Of a stretch of 64,000 nucleotides of DNA, positions 24,775-33,690 are shown piece by piece. Every line of letters begins with the position of its first letter. Positions within the stretch are counted from its first letter, which is position 1. Location: contig NZ_CP109130.1 in NCBI RefSeq assembly GCF_035917975.1, forward strand, positions 8,060,001 to 8,124,000, in the 5' to 3' direction. The DNA comes from Streptosporangium sp. NBC_01756 (lineage in GTDB: Bacteria > Actinomycetota > Actinomycetes > Streptosporangiales > Streptosporangiaceae). The notes below the pieces were generated by a model. That model was not told where the DNA came from. It saw nothing but the letters and a program-made list of their open reading frames with translations, and made no database searches. A program made the translations under genes and the position numbers.

Positions 24775-25085
24775 GGATCGCCCCTGTTTTCCGGGTTCTC
24801 CCGGGTCTCCGACGTCCTTCGGAGGACGGGACCCGCGCCGGGCCCTGACCTTCAGAGTCCTCGCTCCCGGCGCGTTTTCCATCGGTCGCAAGGTTGAAGG
24901 CCCTCCTCCGTACGGCCGAGAGCGCCGCTACGCCGGAAGGGGCAGCCGCAGCGCCGGCTCTCGGACCACCGGGCCGAGAGATCAGCATTTATAAATGATT
25001 AATTGCATATTTTCCGGCATGTCCCACTTATGGAGTTGATGGAACGCTGGTCCTGCCGCCGGACGGGCTCCTATAGTCGATCTTT
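24775..25085. other. Divergent intergenic region with leaderless-type promoter
   Basis: About 311 bp between the lipoprotein gene and the divergent methyltransferase gene. A short AT-rich patch with ATAAATGATTAATTGCAT lies at about 24990-25008. I see no gene. The TATAGT box close to the methyltransferase start is described separately. Confidence 0.5.
25072..25077 (+). promoter_or_regulatory. Candidate -10 box TATAGT for a leaderless transcript
   Basis: TATAGT ends 8 bases before the ATG at 25086, so transcription would begin at or next to the start codon, and there is no Shine-Dalgarno sequence between. TGGTCC at 25048, 18 bp upstream, is a poor -35 match. Confidence 0.45.
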
Positions 25086-25895
25086 ATGTCGGACCAGGAA
25101 GAATCCGCGAACACCCGCGATCCGTCATCCCAGGTGGGGGCGGACACCCCGAACATCGCCCGCATGTACGACTACTGGCTCGGCGGTAAGGACAACTTCG
25201 CCGCCGACCGCCGGAGCGCGGAGGAGATCGTCAAGATCTCCGAGGGGAAGGTCCTGCGAGGCGTGCGTCTCAACCGGGCCTTCCTGGGCCGGGCGGTGCG
25301 GGCGGCCGCCGAGGCGGGAGTCCGCCAGTTCCTCGATCTGGGCTCGGGCCTGCCGACTCAGGAGAACGTCCACGAGGTCGCCGGCCCCGGTGCGCGGGTG
25401 GTCTACGTGGACTATGACCCGGTGGTCGCCAGCCACGCCCATGCGATCCTGGCGAAGTCCGAAACGGTGGGCTTCGTCCAGGCCGACCTACGCAAACCAG
25501 CAGAGATCCTCGGCCATCCCACGGTCCGGGAACTCATCGACTTCGACGAGCCGGTCGCGTTCATGTTCGTCTCCGTGCTGCACTTCGTCGACGACGGCGA
25601 GGACCCGCACGGCATCGTCGCCCGGTTTCGCGACGCCGCCGCACCGGGAAGCCACCTGATCCTCTCCCATCTGTCGAGGGACGGCTTCCCGCAGAAGATG
25701 GCCCAGACCGAACAGGTCTACCAGGGCGCCAGCGCCCGGCTCGGCGCGCGTACCCATGCGGAGATCCTCGGGTTCTTCGACGGCTTCGAACTCTCCGAAC
25801 CCGGCCTGGTCGGCCCCACCGAATGGCGTCCCGGCGACGGGCCGCCCGGCACCGAGAAGTTCGCCGGCCTGGTCGGCATGGGAGTCAGACCCTGA
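25086..25895 (+). CDS. SAM-dependent methyltransferase, DUF574 type
   Basis: A 269-residue protein of the actinobacteria-specific DUF574 methyltransferase family. The N-terminal IARMYDYWLGGKDNFAADR is the family signature, followed by the SAM-binding FLDLGSGLPTQ and a VVYVDYDPVVASHA acidic motif II. The C-terminal half contains VAFMFVSVLHFVDD and the typical SHLILSHLSRDGF. Members are numerous in filamentous actinomycetes, and no substrate is established. It appears to be transcribed without a leader (see the TATAGT box). It is a stand-alone gene. Confidence 0.93.
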   Translation: MSDQEESANTRDPSSQVGADTPNIARMYDYWLGGKDNFAADRRSAEEIVKISEGKVLRGVRLNRAFLGRAVRAAAEAGVRQFLDLGSGLPTQENVHEVAGPGARVVYVDYDPVVASHAHAILAKSETVGFVQADLRKPAEILGHPTVRELIDFDEPVAFMFVSVLHFVDDGEDPHGIVARFRDAAAPGSHLILSHLSRDGFPQKMAQTEQVYQGASARLGARTHAEILGFFDGFELSEPGLVGPTEWRPGDGPPGTEKFAGLVGMGVRP

Positions 25896-26106
25896 CCGAC
25901 GGCCTGGCCGGGGAGGCGGCGAGGTCGGCGTAGGGTCAAATGTTCGTCGGGAAACGCAGGGATAGGCCCACCGGGCACGCGGGTAGGACAGCGCCGTGAA
26001 GGGCGAATCGAACACCACGGGACCGCGCGTTCCGCCCTCGGTCCCGACCGGCGGCCGGCCGCTCCGGGCCGGCCTCGGCAGACCACCGCGCTGAGCGTGA
26101 TGAGTC

Positions 26107-28044
26107 ATGCCACCAGGTTTCCGGCGAGTCGCCGACCGGCTGACCGACGCCGCCCCGGGCTGGCTGGTGGAGACGGTACGGCCGGCGCCGGCGGCGCTCC
26201 GCTGGGGGCCGATGCTGCGCATGGCCGTGGTCGTGACCGCCCCGCTGCTCATGGGGCTCGCCGCCGGGCGGATCTCGCTCGGCATCCTTCCGGCCATGGG
26301 CGCCATGGCCACCTCCATGGCCGACCAGGGCGGGTCCTACCGGGCCAGGATCATCATGATGAGCGCGGCCGGCCTGGCCGGAGCGCTGGGCTACGCCGTA
26401 GGCGCCCTGGCCCGGGGCCACGGCTGGTGGACGGTGCTGGTCGTGGTGGCCGTCTCGGTGGTGTCCGCCCTGATCAGCGCCGCCGGGGCCGCAGGGTCGG
26501 CGGCCGGGCTCCAACTGCTCGTGATGATCATACTGGGCACCGGCATACCGCTCCCGGGACCACCCGCCATGAACGCGCTGAGTTTCCTGCTGGGCACGCT
26601 GCTGGCTCTCGTGCTGGCTCTGGCCCGCTGGCCGCTGCATCCCCGGGAGGCGGAGGAGGCCGCGGTGATCGCGGTCTACCGGCTCCTCGGCCTGCTGTTC
26701 ACCGAGCGTGACCGGGAGACCGTGGCGGCGTTCGACGGCGCCCTCCGCAACGGCTACGCCACCGTGCTCGGTGCCCGGTCCGCGGCGATGGGAAAGGACG
26801 CCGCGCGGACCCGCCTGGTGGCCCTGCTGAACCAGGCCTCGCTGATCCGCAACGCGCTGCTCTCGCTCTGCCAGGAGGGGCGCGACCCGCCCCGGGACCT
26901 GCGGTTCACCGTCGACGAGATCGTCGACTCACTCGCCGGTGGGCGCGAGCCGTCGGTGCCGGAGCGCGAGTGCGACTCACCCGCCCTGTGCGCCCTCCAC
27001 TACGCCGTGCGGGGTGCCGCCGAGCTGGCCTCCGGCGGCGACGTCGCCGGAGAGCAGCTGCCCTACGAACCGGTCGGGCGGCGCCAGCGGCTCCGGTCGA
27101 TCTGGGAGAAGGTGTGGTACGGGCACCTCGCCCGCGTCTACGTCATCCGGCTCGCGCTGTGCATGGGCGTCGCCAGCGCGGTGAGCCTGGCCGGCTGGTT
27201 CGAGCGGTCCTACTGGGTGATGCTGACCGTCGCGCTGATCCTCAAGCCCGACTTCGGTTCGGTGTTCGCGCGTGCCGTACAGCGCGCGCTCGGAACGTTC
27301 GTGGGCATACTGATCGGCACCGTCGTCCTCCTCGTGGTGCCGTACGGCCCGGCGCTGCTGATCCCGCTCGCCGCCTTCGCGGCGCTCCTGCCGTACGGCC
27401 TGCAACGCAACTGGGGCCTGATGTCGACCTTCCAGGCGCCGCTGGTCCTGCTCCTGGTGGACCTGCTGACCCAGGGGGGCCCGAAGCTGGCCGAGGTGCG
27501 GCTGGTGGACACCGTGGCCGGGTGCGTCATCGTCCTGCTGCTGGGCTACCTGCCGTGGCCGACGAGCTGGGAGGCTCCGGTCGGGCCGAGGTTCGCCGAC
27601 GCGGTGTCGGCCGCCGCGGACTACCTCCGGCACGCGTTCGACCTGCGGTACGGCCAGAGGGCGCTGCTCCGTCGCAAGGCCTATGATGCTCTGGCCGACA
27701 TGCGGACGGTCTTCCAGCGGGCGGTGACCGAACCGCCCGCGATCAGCCGGCGCGTCACCACCTGGCTGCCCGCGATGACCGCACTGGAACAGGTGGCCGA
27801 CGCGACCGCCACGACCGTCGCGCGCACCGAACACGGTGCCTCGCCGCCGTCGGAGGAGGGCGTCCGGGCCCTGGTGACGGCCTTGGAGGACATCGCCGCC
27901 GACGTCCGCGGGGGGCACTCCCCGGCGGAGCCCGAACTTACCGACGAGGAGAGCCTGGAGCAGGTGAACTCCGCCGTCCGGGGGCTGCGCGACACCGTCT
28001 CGGACGAGCGCACCGACACCGGTGGGAGAGCGGAAACGCCGTAG
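26107..28044 (+). CDS. FUSC-family membrane protein
   Basis: A 645-residue integral membrane protein of the fusaric-acid-resistance-like (FUSC) type. It has two clusters of about six hydrophobic segments (roughly residues 35-180 and 345-475) separated by a soluble region of about 160 residues and followed by a helical cytoplasmic tail of about 165 residues. The second cluster contains the SYWVMLTVALILKPDFGSVF segment, the conserved FUSC signature. Family members are thought to export aromatic acids or amphipathic compounds, but the substrate here is unknown. The ATG at 26107 is chosen as the first good start; no strong ribosome binding site precedes it. Confidence 0.85.
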   Translation: MPPGFRRVADRLTDAAPGWLVETVRPAPAALRWGPMLRMAVVVTAPLLMGLAAGRISLGILPAMGAMATSMADQGGSYRARIIMMSAAGLAGALGYAVGALARGHGWWTVLVVVAVSVVSALISAAGAAGSAAGLQLLVMIILGTGIPLPGPPAMNALSFLLGTLLALVLALARWPLHPREAEEAAVIAVYRLLGLLFTERDRETVAAFDGALRNGYATVLGARSAAMGKDAARTRLVALLNQASLIRNALLSLCQEGRDPPRDLRFTVDEIVDSLAGGREPSVPERECDSPALCALHYAVRGAAELASGGDVAGEQLPYEPVGRRQRLRSIWEKVWYGHLARVYVIRLALCMGVASAVSLAGWFERSYWVMLTVALILKPDFGSVFARAVQRALGTFVGILIGTVVLLVVPYGPALLIPLAAFAALLPYGLQRNWGLMSTFQAPLVLLLVDLLTQGGPKLAEVRLVDTVAGCVIVLLLGYLPWPTSWEAPVGPRFADAVSAAADYLRHAFDLRYGQRALLRRKAYDALADMRTVFQRAVTEPPAISRRVTTWLPAMTALEQVADATATTVARTEHGASPPSEEGVRALVTALEDIAADVRGGHSPAEPELTDEESLEQVNSAVRGLRDTVSDERTDTGGRAETP

Positions 28045-28213
28045 ACCGCGAACATCCGCCGCGCGTGATCCCGTGTCGGAGTCATGGACGTCTAATTTGG
28101 CACATTGGTCGCTCTGACGGCATCATCCTCTCCTACCACCGTCCATCGGACGGAGGGCGTCCCGGCTCGACACGCCATGACCGGCGCCCCACATCCCCCG
28201 GAGAAGGAGAACT

Positions 28214-29224
28214 GTGACGGCTGCGTCCCGTGGGATTCGGCGTCATGATGTACTCCGATCCCTGGTCGCCGTGTTCACCGCAGTGATCCTGTGCACCTGC
28301 CTGGCGTCGGCGGGTCAGGCCGAGCCCAAGCCCAGCGCCAAGCAGCTCCGCAAGGAGCTCTCGCAGTTGCAGAAGCAGTCCGAAACCATGATCGCCGACT
28401 ACTACGCCGGCCGGGTCGAACTGCAGAAGGTGGAGAAGACCGAGAAGGTGGCGCGCGGCAACCTGAAGCGCGCCCAACTGGAGTTCGACCAGGCCGCCAA
28501 GGAGATCCGTCTGCTGGCCGCCGAGCAGTACCGCACCGGTGGCCTGAACGCGACCTCCGCGCTGACCGGAACCGTCGATCCCCGGGATCTGCTGGGCGGC
28601 CTGGCGCTGACACAGCAGATCATGAGCGAACAGGACGCCAGGCTGCAGGTGTTCGCGAAGATCCGCGACTCCCACAAGGGAGCGGAGCGGACGGCCGAGG
28701 CACGCGCCGCGGAGCTCCGCGCCTCGCTGAAGAAGCTCGACGGACAGAAGAAGCGCGCCGAGAAGCTGATCGGCCAGATCAAGGACAGGGTCGACCGGCT
28801 CTACCCCACCCCCGGGATCAGGAGGGCCGACGGCACCTGGGTTCCCCAGCTGCCGTCGGGACCGGACAACATCACGCCGCGGATGCGGCTGGTCCGCCAG
28901 CTTGTCGCGCAGCGCTTCGGCCCGCACTTCGGGATCGGCTGCTACCGTTCCGACGGCGGCATCGCAGGCGGTGGCGAGCACCCTCTGGGCCGTGCCTGCG
29001 ACTTCATGCTCAGCACCGGCGGAGGCATGCCCTCCGCCGCCGAGACCGCGCGTGGCCACCAGATCGCGGCCTGGGCCATCAAGAACGCCCAGCGGCTCGG
29101 CATCATGTACATCATCTTCCGCCAGCGGATCTGGCACGTCCGCACCGGCGCTTGGCGGACGATGTCCGACCGCGGCGGCACCACGGCCAACCATTTCGAC
29201 CACCCGCACATCTCGGTCTACTAG
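28214..29224 (+). CDS. Secreted coiled-coil protein with ARB_07466-like C-terminal domain
   Basis: A 336-residue exported protein. A signal peptide (about residues 1-36, ending GQAEP) is followed by a long coiled coil with Lys/Glu/Gln heptads (about 38-200) and a compact C-terminal domain with CYRSDGG, GRACDFML and the terminal HFDHPHISVY, the pattern of ARB_07466-like domains related to D-Ala-D-Ala peptidase folds. A role at the cell wall is likely. The GTG start at 28214 follows GGAGAAGGAG. The stop codon TAG (29222-29224) coincides with the target duplication of the downstream IS, so the IS left the protein intact. Confidence 0.85.
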   Translation: MTAASRGIRRHDVLRSLVAVFTAVILCTCLASAGQAEPKPSAKQLRKELSQLQKQSETMIADYYAGRVELQKVEKTEKVARGNLKRAQLEFDQAAKEIRLLAAEQYRTGGLNATSALTGTVDPRDLLGGLALTQQIMSEQDARLQVFAKIRDSHKGAERTAEARAAELRASLKKLDGQKKRAEKLIGQIKDRVDRLYPTPGIRRADGTWVPQLPSGPDNITPRMRLVRQLVAQRFGPHFGIGCYRSDGGIAGGGEHPLGRACDFMLSTGGGMPSAAETARGHQIAAWAIKNAQRLGIMYIIFRQRIWHVRTGAWRTMSDRGGTTANHFDHPHISVY

Positions 29225-30639
29225 TAGGGCTTGGTTAGGTGGGGACGGGCTGGGCATGTCGGGGTAACGCTCGGCGGCAGGTGGGGCAGGATCCGGCCCA
29301 GCACGCCAGCAGGAGCTGCAGCTCGGTGATGACCTGGTAGGTGCTCAAGCCACAGCTAGGACTTTTGGGTCGAGCCGTTGCAGGGTGCAAAAGGCATGTG
29401 CGACCGAGACCAACGTGACGTGGTGGTGCCAGCCACTCCAGGTACGGCCCTCGAAGTGATCCAGGCCCAGCCCGGTCTTCAGCTCACGGTAGTCGTGCTC
29501 GATGCGCCAGCGGATCTTCGCCATTCTCACCAGGCGCCGCAGCGGGATATCGCCGGGCAGGGTGGACAGCCAGTACTTGGTCGGCTCGCTCTCGCCTGGC
29601 GGCCATTCGGCCAGCAGCCAGCACACCGGCAATTCCCCGCCCGCATACGCGCGGCGGATCCGTACCCCCGCCGGCCGTACCCGCAGCGCGGCGAACCGCG
29701 AACGCAACGGCCCCTTGGACCCCATCCGCCAGCGCACCGTGTGCAGCGCGCGCCGCCCGCCCTCTGCCACCAGCTGCCGGGCGCTGATCGGCCGCTGCCG
29801 GTAGCGGGGCACCGGCCGCCGCCCGGTCCCCGCATACGGCGCGACGCTGCGGCAGGCCCCGGCCTCCAGCAGCGCGGTATCGGAACGCACCCCCACCACA
29901 TAGCCGATGCCGCGCTCGGTCAGGCCCAGGCGAAAAGCCCCGTCTTGGCCATAGCCCTCATCGGCGACCACCAGCGGTGCCTGCAGCCCCCAACTGCCCA
30001 GCTCGTCGATCATGTCCAGCGCCAGCTGCCACTTGGGCACATGACCGACGTCGGCGGGGATCCGGGCCCGGCGCCGGCGTGCCGCCACCGCGGCCCGATC
30101 CTCCGTGCGCGGCGCGGCCGCATCCCACTGCTCAGGCACGAACAACCGCCAGTTCACCGGGCAGGACGCGGCATCGGTGACCAGATGCACGCTCGGCGCG
30201 ACCTGGCAGTTCGCGGTCTTACCCAGCGCCCCGCAATACTGCGCGGCCACCCCTGGCGACTCCTGGCCGTCCTTGACAAAGGACACATCATCGACCACCC
30301 AGGCGGCCGGGCCGATCGCCGCGTCCATCCGCCAGGCCAGCTCGGCCAAAACCAGCTGATGCGACCAGGGAGCATCGGTGAGGAACTGCTGCAGCCCTTG
30401 GCGGTCCACGCCCAGCCGGGCCGCCATCGGCTCCATCGATTTACGCGCCCCGTCGGTCAGCAGGCCGCGCACATACCGCTCGCCCCACCGCCGCTGATCA
30501 GCACGGGCGAAACCGGAGAACATCTCAGCGGCAAACGTCTCCAGCCGCGCCCGCACGGCCTCGAGTTCCAGAGGGGTCATCATCCCTCACCCCCAAAGCA
30601 GGTGACATACCGTCTCCTACCCGAGGTAACCAAGTCCTA
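29225..30639 (-). mobile_element. IS701-family insertion sequence, complete (1,415 bp)
   Basis: Left end TAGGGCTTGGTTAGGT and the inverted right end TAGGACTTGGTTACCT match at 13 of 16 positions. The element is flanked by direct repeats CTAG (29221-29224 and 30640-30643), the four-base target typical of the IS701 family. One intact transposase gene fills most of it. The left CTAG contains the stop codon of the upstream secreted protein. Intact ends, repeats and gene suggest a recent, possibly active insertion. Confidence 0.92.
29345..30583 (-). CDS. IS701-family DDE transposase
   Basis: A 412-residue transposase. DDE-type acidic residues lie in WVVDDVSFVKDG (Asp98/Asp99), VVADEGYGQDG (Asp208) and the C-terminal YRELKTGLGLDHFEGRTW, whose Glu and downstream segment are the family signature. 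The length is normal and no frameshift is present. The ATG at 30583 follows GAGGG. It lies inside the IS, reading towards the left end. The gene is therefore intact and could be functional. Confidence 0.95.
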   Translation of the reverse strand: MMTPLELEAVRARLETFAAEMFSGFARADQRRWGERYVRGLLTDGARKSMEPMAARLGVDRQGLQQFLTDAPWSHQLVLAELAWRMDAAIGPAAWVVDDVSFVKDGQESPGVAAQYCGALGKTANCQVAPSVHLVTDAASCPVNWRLFVPEQWDAAAPRTEDRAAVAARRRRARIPADVGHVPKWQLALDMIDELGSWGLQAPLVVADEGYGQDGAFRLGLTERGIGYVVGVRSDTALLEAGACRSVAPYAGTGRRPVPRYRQRPISARQLVAEGGRRALHTVRWRMGSKGPLRSRFAALRVRPAGVRIRRAYAGGELPVCWLLAEWPPGESEPTKYWLSTLPGDIPLRRLVRMAKIRWRIEHDYRELKTGLGLDHFEGRTWSGWHHHVTLVSVAHAFCTLQRLDPKVLAVA

Positions 30640-30848
30640 CTAGCGCCCTGGCGGCCTGACCTGAGGTGCCCCGCGTCTTCCGGACCGCTGCTCGACGGTT
30701 GACGCACACCTGCGAGCCGCCGGCTCACGACCCCGGTCTTCGGGGCCGCCGTCCGCAAGGCTCGGGGCATCTCGGCACCGGCCACGCCGGCCGCCACACC
30801 CGCTGACGCGATCGCTCTCCGAATGACACGCTGCGATCGTGCGGCAGG

Positions 30849-31268
30849 TCACTCACATGGGAGACCGAGTTGGGCGCGCACCTCCGACTGATCGAAGTAG
30901 AGGCGCAGGCTCATGATGAGCCCGTTCTCAATCGTGCAGACATAGCAGCAGCGTATCGACACGGGGCGACCCGTCGCCGTGACCACCTGCCCATCGGGCA
31001 ACACGTACGGTCCCTTATGGGTGCCCACCATCACCAGTTCGTCGATGGTCACGTCGTCGACGTCGAACGACTCCATGACCACCGCGCGAATGTCCGGAAA
31101 GGCTTCCCAGAACTGTTCCAGGTATGAGGCGAGTTCTTCGGTCCCCTGGGACAGTCCTTCCGGGGTGACGGTCACCCCGATCGGGCTGACGGTGCGTAGC
31201 AGCGCGTCTATGTCATGTTCGTTGAACGCGGCGGTGTATTTGTCACGCACTTCCCGGGCATCGGTCAT
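30849..31268 (-). CDS. SnoaL-like / NTF2-fold ester cyclase-type protein
   Basis: A 139-residue protein of the SnoaL-like (NTF2 fold) group. It opens AREVRDKYTAAFNEHDIDAL, followed by YLEQFWEAFPDIRAVV and a C-terminal IENGLIMSLRLYFDQ, the usual succession for this fold. Members are cyclases, isomerases or proteins without known activity. The ATG at 31268 follows GGAGGCAC. It reads away from the arsenic island; nothing in context gives a substrate. Confidence 0.8.
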   Translation of the reverse strand: MTDAREVRDKYTAAFNEHDIDALLRTVSPIGVTVTPEGLSQGTEELASYLEQFWEAFPDIRAVVMESFDVDDVTIDELVMVGTHKGPYVLPDGQVVTATGRPVSIRCCYVCTIENGLIMSLRLYFDQSEVRAQLGLPCE

Positions 31269-31585
31269 GGTGTGCCTCCTCCGCGCGAGTGGATGCATGC
31301 GACGCGGCTTTTGCCCCCTCCGACCGGCCGCCTCTCAGGCGGATGCCTCCTGTGCAGATCGCCACGACGACCGAGGCGAATACCTCGCGGAACTTGCTAA
31401 TCCCGAGCATATGACCAGGGTGGTCCGTCACCCCCAGCGCATCCGTCGGCCACCCGTACCGCCGGGGTCGCGGTGGTCCTGTCGAGAATCCAACACATGC
31501 GGCTTTGAACCGCGGTGACGCAGGGGCCGGTGTCGGGGCCTGAGGTCGTCACCGCTGCGTTCTGTTCAGGCCTGGATCGGGACCG

Positions 31586-31693
31586 GATGATCCGGCAGGC
31601 CGGAGCACTGAGGAGGTGCGCCCGATCCGCGACGAGATCGAGCGGCGGGTGCGCGCCCTGCTCGCCGACCTCGATGTGCCTGCGGACCCATGA
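31586..31693 (+). pseudogene. 3' remnant of an arsC arsenate reductase gene
   Basis: The frame from 31586 reads DDPAGRSTEEVRPIRDEI and goes on to RALLADLD before TGA at 31691. This aligns without gaps to the last 32 residues of the intact ArsC at 33262-33678 (DDPAGQGIEAVRPIRDEI, then TLIAELD). The divergence shows it is not a recent copy. No reductase N-terminus or CX5R motif lies upstream. It is the end of a second arsC whose front was lost. Confidence 0.75.
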
Positions 31694-31710
31694 GGGATCC
31701 CGCGACCCGC

Positions 31711-31766
31711 GCATAGATAGATGTATGTCAATATAGATTGAGATTGACATCGACAGTTATCTATGC
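31711..31766. promoter_or_regulatory. Nested dyads upstream of arsR, probable ArsR operator
   Basis: Outer arms GCATAGATA (31711-31719) and TATCTATGC (31758-31766) are perfect inverted repeats. Inner arms ATGTCAAT (31725-31732) and ATTGACAT (31743-31750) are also perfect. The dyads end 14 bp before the arsR start. ArsR repressors bind such AT-rich dyads over their own promoters. Confidence 0.7.
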
Positions 31767-31780
31767 GAGGAAGGGGATCG

Positions 31781-32122
31781 ATGGAGCCGCTGGAGCTTTT
31801 GGAGTGCAGTCCGCCGCTGGCCCGTGAGCCGCTGAACGCCGAGCAGGCCGCCGCCGTGGCGCGGGTGTTCAAGGCCCTGGGCGACCCGGTACGGTTGCGC
31901 ATCCTGTCGATCGTGGCCAGTCACGCCGGTGGCGAGGTGTGCGTGTGCGACATCACTGGCGCCTTCGAGGTGTCCCAGCCGACGATCAGCCACCACCTCA
32001 AGGTCCTTAAGGAGGTCGGACTGCTGGTCTCCGAGCGACGTGCCTCCTGGGTGTACTACCGCTTGGCCCCGGAGACGTTGTCGGAGCTGTCGGCCCTGCT
32101 GAACATCCCCGCCACGGTCTGA
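31781..32122 (+). CDS. arsR: ArsR/SmtB-family arsenic repressor
   Basis: A 113-residue winged-helix repressor. CVCD places Cys54 and Cys56 at the start of helix 3/4, the usual As(III) site, and there is one more Cys at position 9. The DNA-recognition segment is VSQPTISHHLKVLKEVGLL. Release from DNA by As(III) or Sb(III) is expected. The ATG at 31781 follows GAGGAAGGGG; an ATG 18 bases upstream falls inside the operator and is less likely. It begins the arsR-ACR3-arsC operon. Confidence 0.95.
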   Translation: MEPLELLECSPPLAREPLNAEQAAAVARVFKALGDPVRLRILSIVASHAGGEVCVCDITGAFEVSQPTISHHLKVLKEVGLLVSERRASWVYYRLAPETLSELSALLNIPATV

Positions 32123-32171
32123 CCCGCCCTGACGGTCTGATCCCGCCCTGAAGGAAGATCAAGGAAGATCC

Positions 32172-33269
32172 ATGTCCTCACGTACCCGTGCTCCCGCTCC
32201 CGCCGCCGCGGCAGAGGCGGGCGTGATCGGCAAGCTCTCCACGCTGGATCGGTTCCTGCCGGTCTGGATCGGCGTCGCGATGGCGGCCGGGCTGCTGCTC
32301 GGCCGCGCAGTGCCCGGCCTGGACACCGCGCTGGACGCGGTGAGGATCGGCGAGATCTCGCTGCCGATCGCCCTGGGCCTGCTGCTGATGATGTATCCGG
32401 TGCTGGCCAAGGTCCGCTACGACCGGCTGGACACCGTCACCGGCGACCGGCGGCTACTGATCTCCTCCCTGGCGCTCAACTGGGTCGTCGGCCCCGCGCT
32501 GATGTTCGCCCTGGCCTGGCTGCTCCTGCCTGACCTGCCCGAGTACCGCACCGGCCTCATCATCGTGGGCCTGGCCCGGTGCATCGCCATGGTGCTCATC
32601 TGGAACGACCTGGCCTGCGGCAGCCGCGAGGCCGCCGCCGTCCTGGTCGCCGTCAACTCGATCTTCCAGGTGATCGCCTTCGGCGCGCTGGGCTGGTTCT
32701 ACCTGCAGGTCCTGCCCGGCTGGCTGGGCCTGTCGCAGGCGGTGTTGGCGGTCTCGGCCTGGGACATCGCCCAGTACGTGCTGATCTTCCTCGGCATCCC
32801 CCTGCTGGCCGGCTACGCCTCGCGCAAGCTGGGCGAGCGATCCAAGGGCCGCGACTGGTACGAGAGCCGTTTCCTGCCCAAGATCGGACCCATGGCGCTG
32901 TACGGCCTGCTGTTCACCATCGTCATCCTGTTCGCCCTCCAGGGTGAGGTCATCACCTCCCGGCCCGGCGACGTCGCCCGGATCGCGCTGCCGCTGCTGG
33001 CCTACTTCTTCCTCATGTGGGGCGGCTCCTTCCTGGCCGGACGCGCGATCGGCCTGCCGTATGACAGAACCACGACGCTGGCCTTCACCGCGGCCGGCAA
33101 CAACTTCGAGCTCGCCATCGCCGTCGCGGTCGGCGTGTTCGGCGTCACCTCCGGCCAGGCCCTCGCGGGAGCGGTCGGCCCGCTCATCGAGGTGCCCGTC
33201 CTGGTCGCCCTGGTCTACGTCAGCCTGGCCGGCCGCCGCCTGTTCACCAAGGAGCCCGCTCGTGCCTGA
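32172..33269 (+). CDS. ACR3-family arsenite efflux transporter
   Basis: A 365-residue integral membrane transporter of the ACR3 (Arr) family, exporting As(III) with the proton-motive force. About ten membrane segments are visible. The conserved Cys of segment 4 is Cys137 in LARCIAMVLIWNDLACG, the residue required for arsenite transport in studied ACR3 proteins; Cys149 follows. The soluble loop RKLGERSKGRDWYE is normal for the family. The ATG at 32172 follows a duplicated AAGGAAGATC. It lies 50 bp after arsR and overlaps arsC by 8 bases. Confidence 0.95.
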   Translation: MSSRTRAPAPAAAAEAGVIGKLSTLDRFLPVWIGVAMAAGLLLGRAVPGLDTALDAVRIGEISLPIALGLLLMMYPVLAKVRYDRLDTVTGDRRLLISSLALNWVVGPALMFALAWLLLPDLPEYRTGLIIVGLARCIAMVLIWNDLACGSREAAAVLVAVNSIFQVIAFGALGWFYLQVLPGWLGLSQAVLAVSAWDIAQYVLIFLGIPLLAGYASRKLGERSKGRDWYESRFLPKIGPMALYGLLFTIVILFALQGEVITSRPGDVARIALPLLAYFFLMWGGSFLAGRAIGLPYDRTTTLAFTAAGNNFELAIAVAVGVFGVTSGQALAGAVGPLIEVPVLVALVYVSLAGRRLFTKEPARA

Positions 33270-33678
33270 GAACGCCCCCGGCAAGCCCAGCGTCTTGTTC
33301 GTCTGCGTGCACAACGCCGGACGCTCCCAGATGGCCGCCGGCTGGCTCACCCGGCTGGCCGGCGACCGGATCGAGGTCCGCTCGGCCGGATCGGAGCCCG
33401 CCGAGGCGATCAACCCGGTCGCCGTCGAGGCCATGGCCGAGGTCGGCATCGACATCACCGACCAGAGGCCGAAGATCCTGACCACCGAGGCCGTGCAGGC
33501 CTCCGACGTGGTCATCACCATGGGCTGCGGGGATGCCTGCCCGATCTTCCCGGGAAAGCGGTATGAGGACTGGAAACTGGATGATCCGGCCGGGCAGGGC
33601 ATCGAGGCCGTCCGGCCGATCCGCGACGAGATCCGCGACCGGATCGAGACGCTGATCGCCGAACTCGACGCCCGGTAA
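33262..33678 (+). CDS. arsC: Arsenate reductase, low-molecular-weight phosphatase type
   Basis: A 138-residue arsenate reductase of the LMW-PTPase fold. The P-loop CVHNAGR gives the CX5R motif at Cys15-Arg21. Cys89 and Cys93 in MGCGDACP form the resolving pair of the thioredoxin-linked type, and a DDPAG segment carries the catalytic Asp108. Reduced arsenate goes to the ACR3 pump encoded just upstream. The GTG start at 33262 overlaps the pump gene by 8 bases, so translation is coupled. Whether it uses thioredoxin or mycothiol cannot be told with certainty. Confidence 0.95.
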   Translation: MPENAPGKPSVLFVCVHNAGRSQMAAGWLTRLAGDRIEVRSAGSEPAEAINPVAVEAMAEVGIDITDQRPKILTTEAVQASDVVITMGCGDACPIFPGKRYEDWKLDDPAGQGIEAVRPIRDEIRDRIETLIAELDAR

Positions 33679-33690
33679 CCCGACCCTGCC

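Larger units (their letters stand above)
31269..31780. other. Intergenic region holding an arsC remnant, a hairpin and the ars operator
   Basis: About 512 bp. A long inverted repeat at 31512-31555 has outer arms GCGGTGACG and CGTCACCGC and inner CAGG/CCTG pairing. The arsC remnant and the dyad at 31711-31766 follow and are listed separately. The part from 31269 to 31511 holds no credible gene. Confidence 0.6.
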
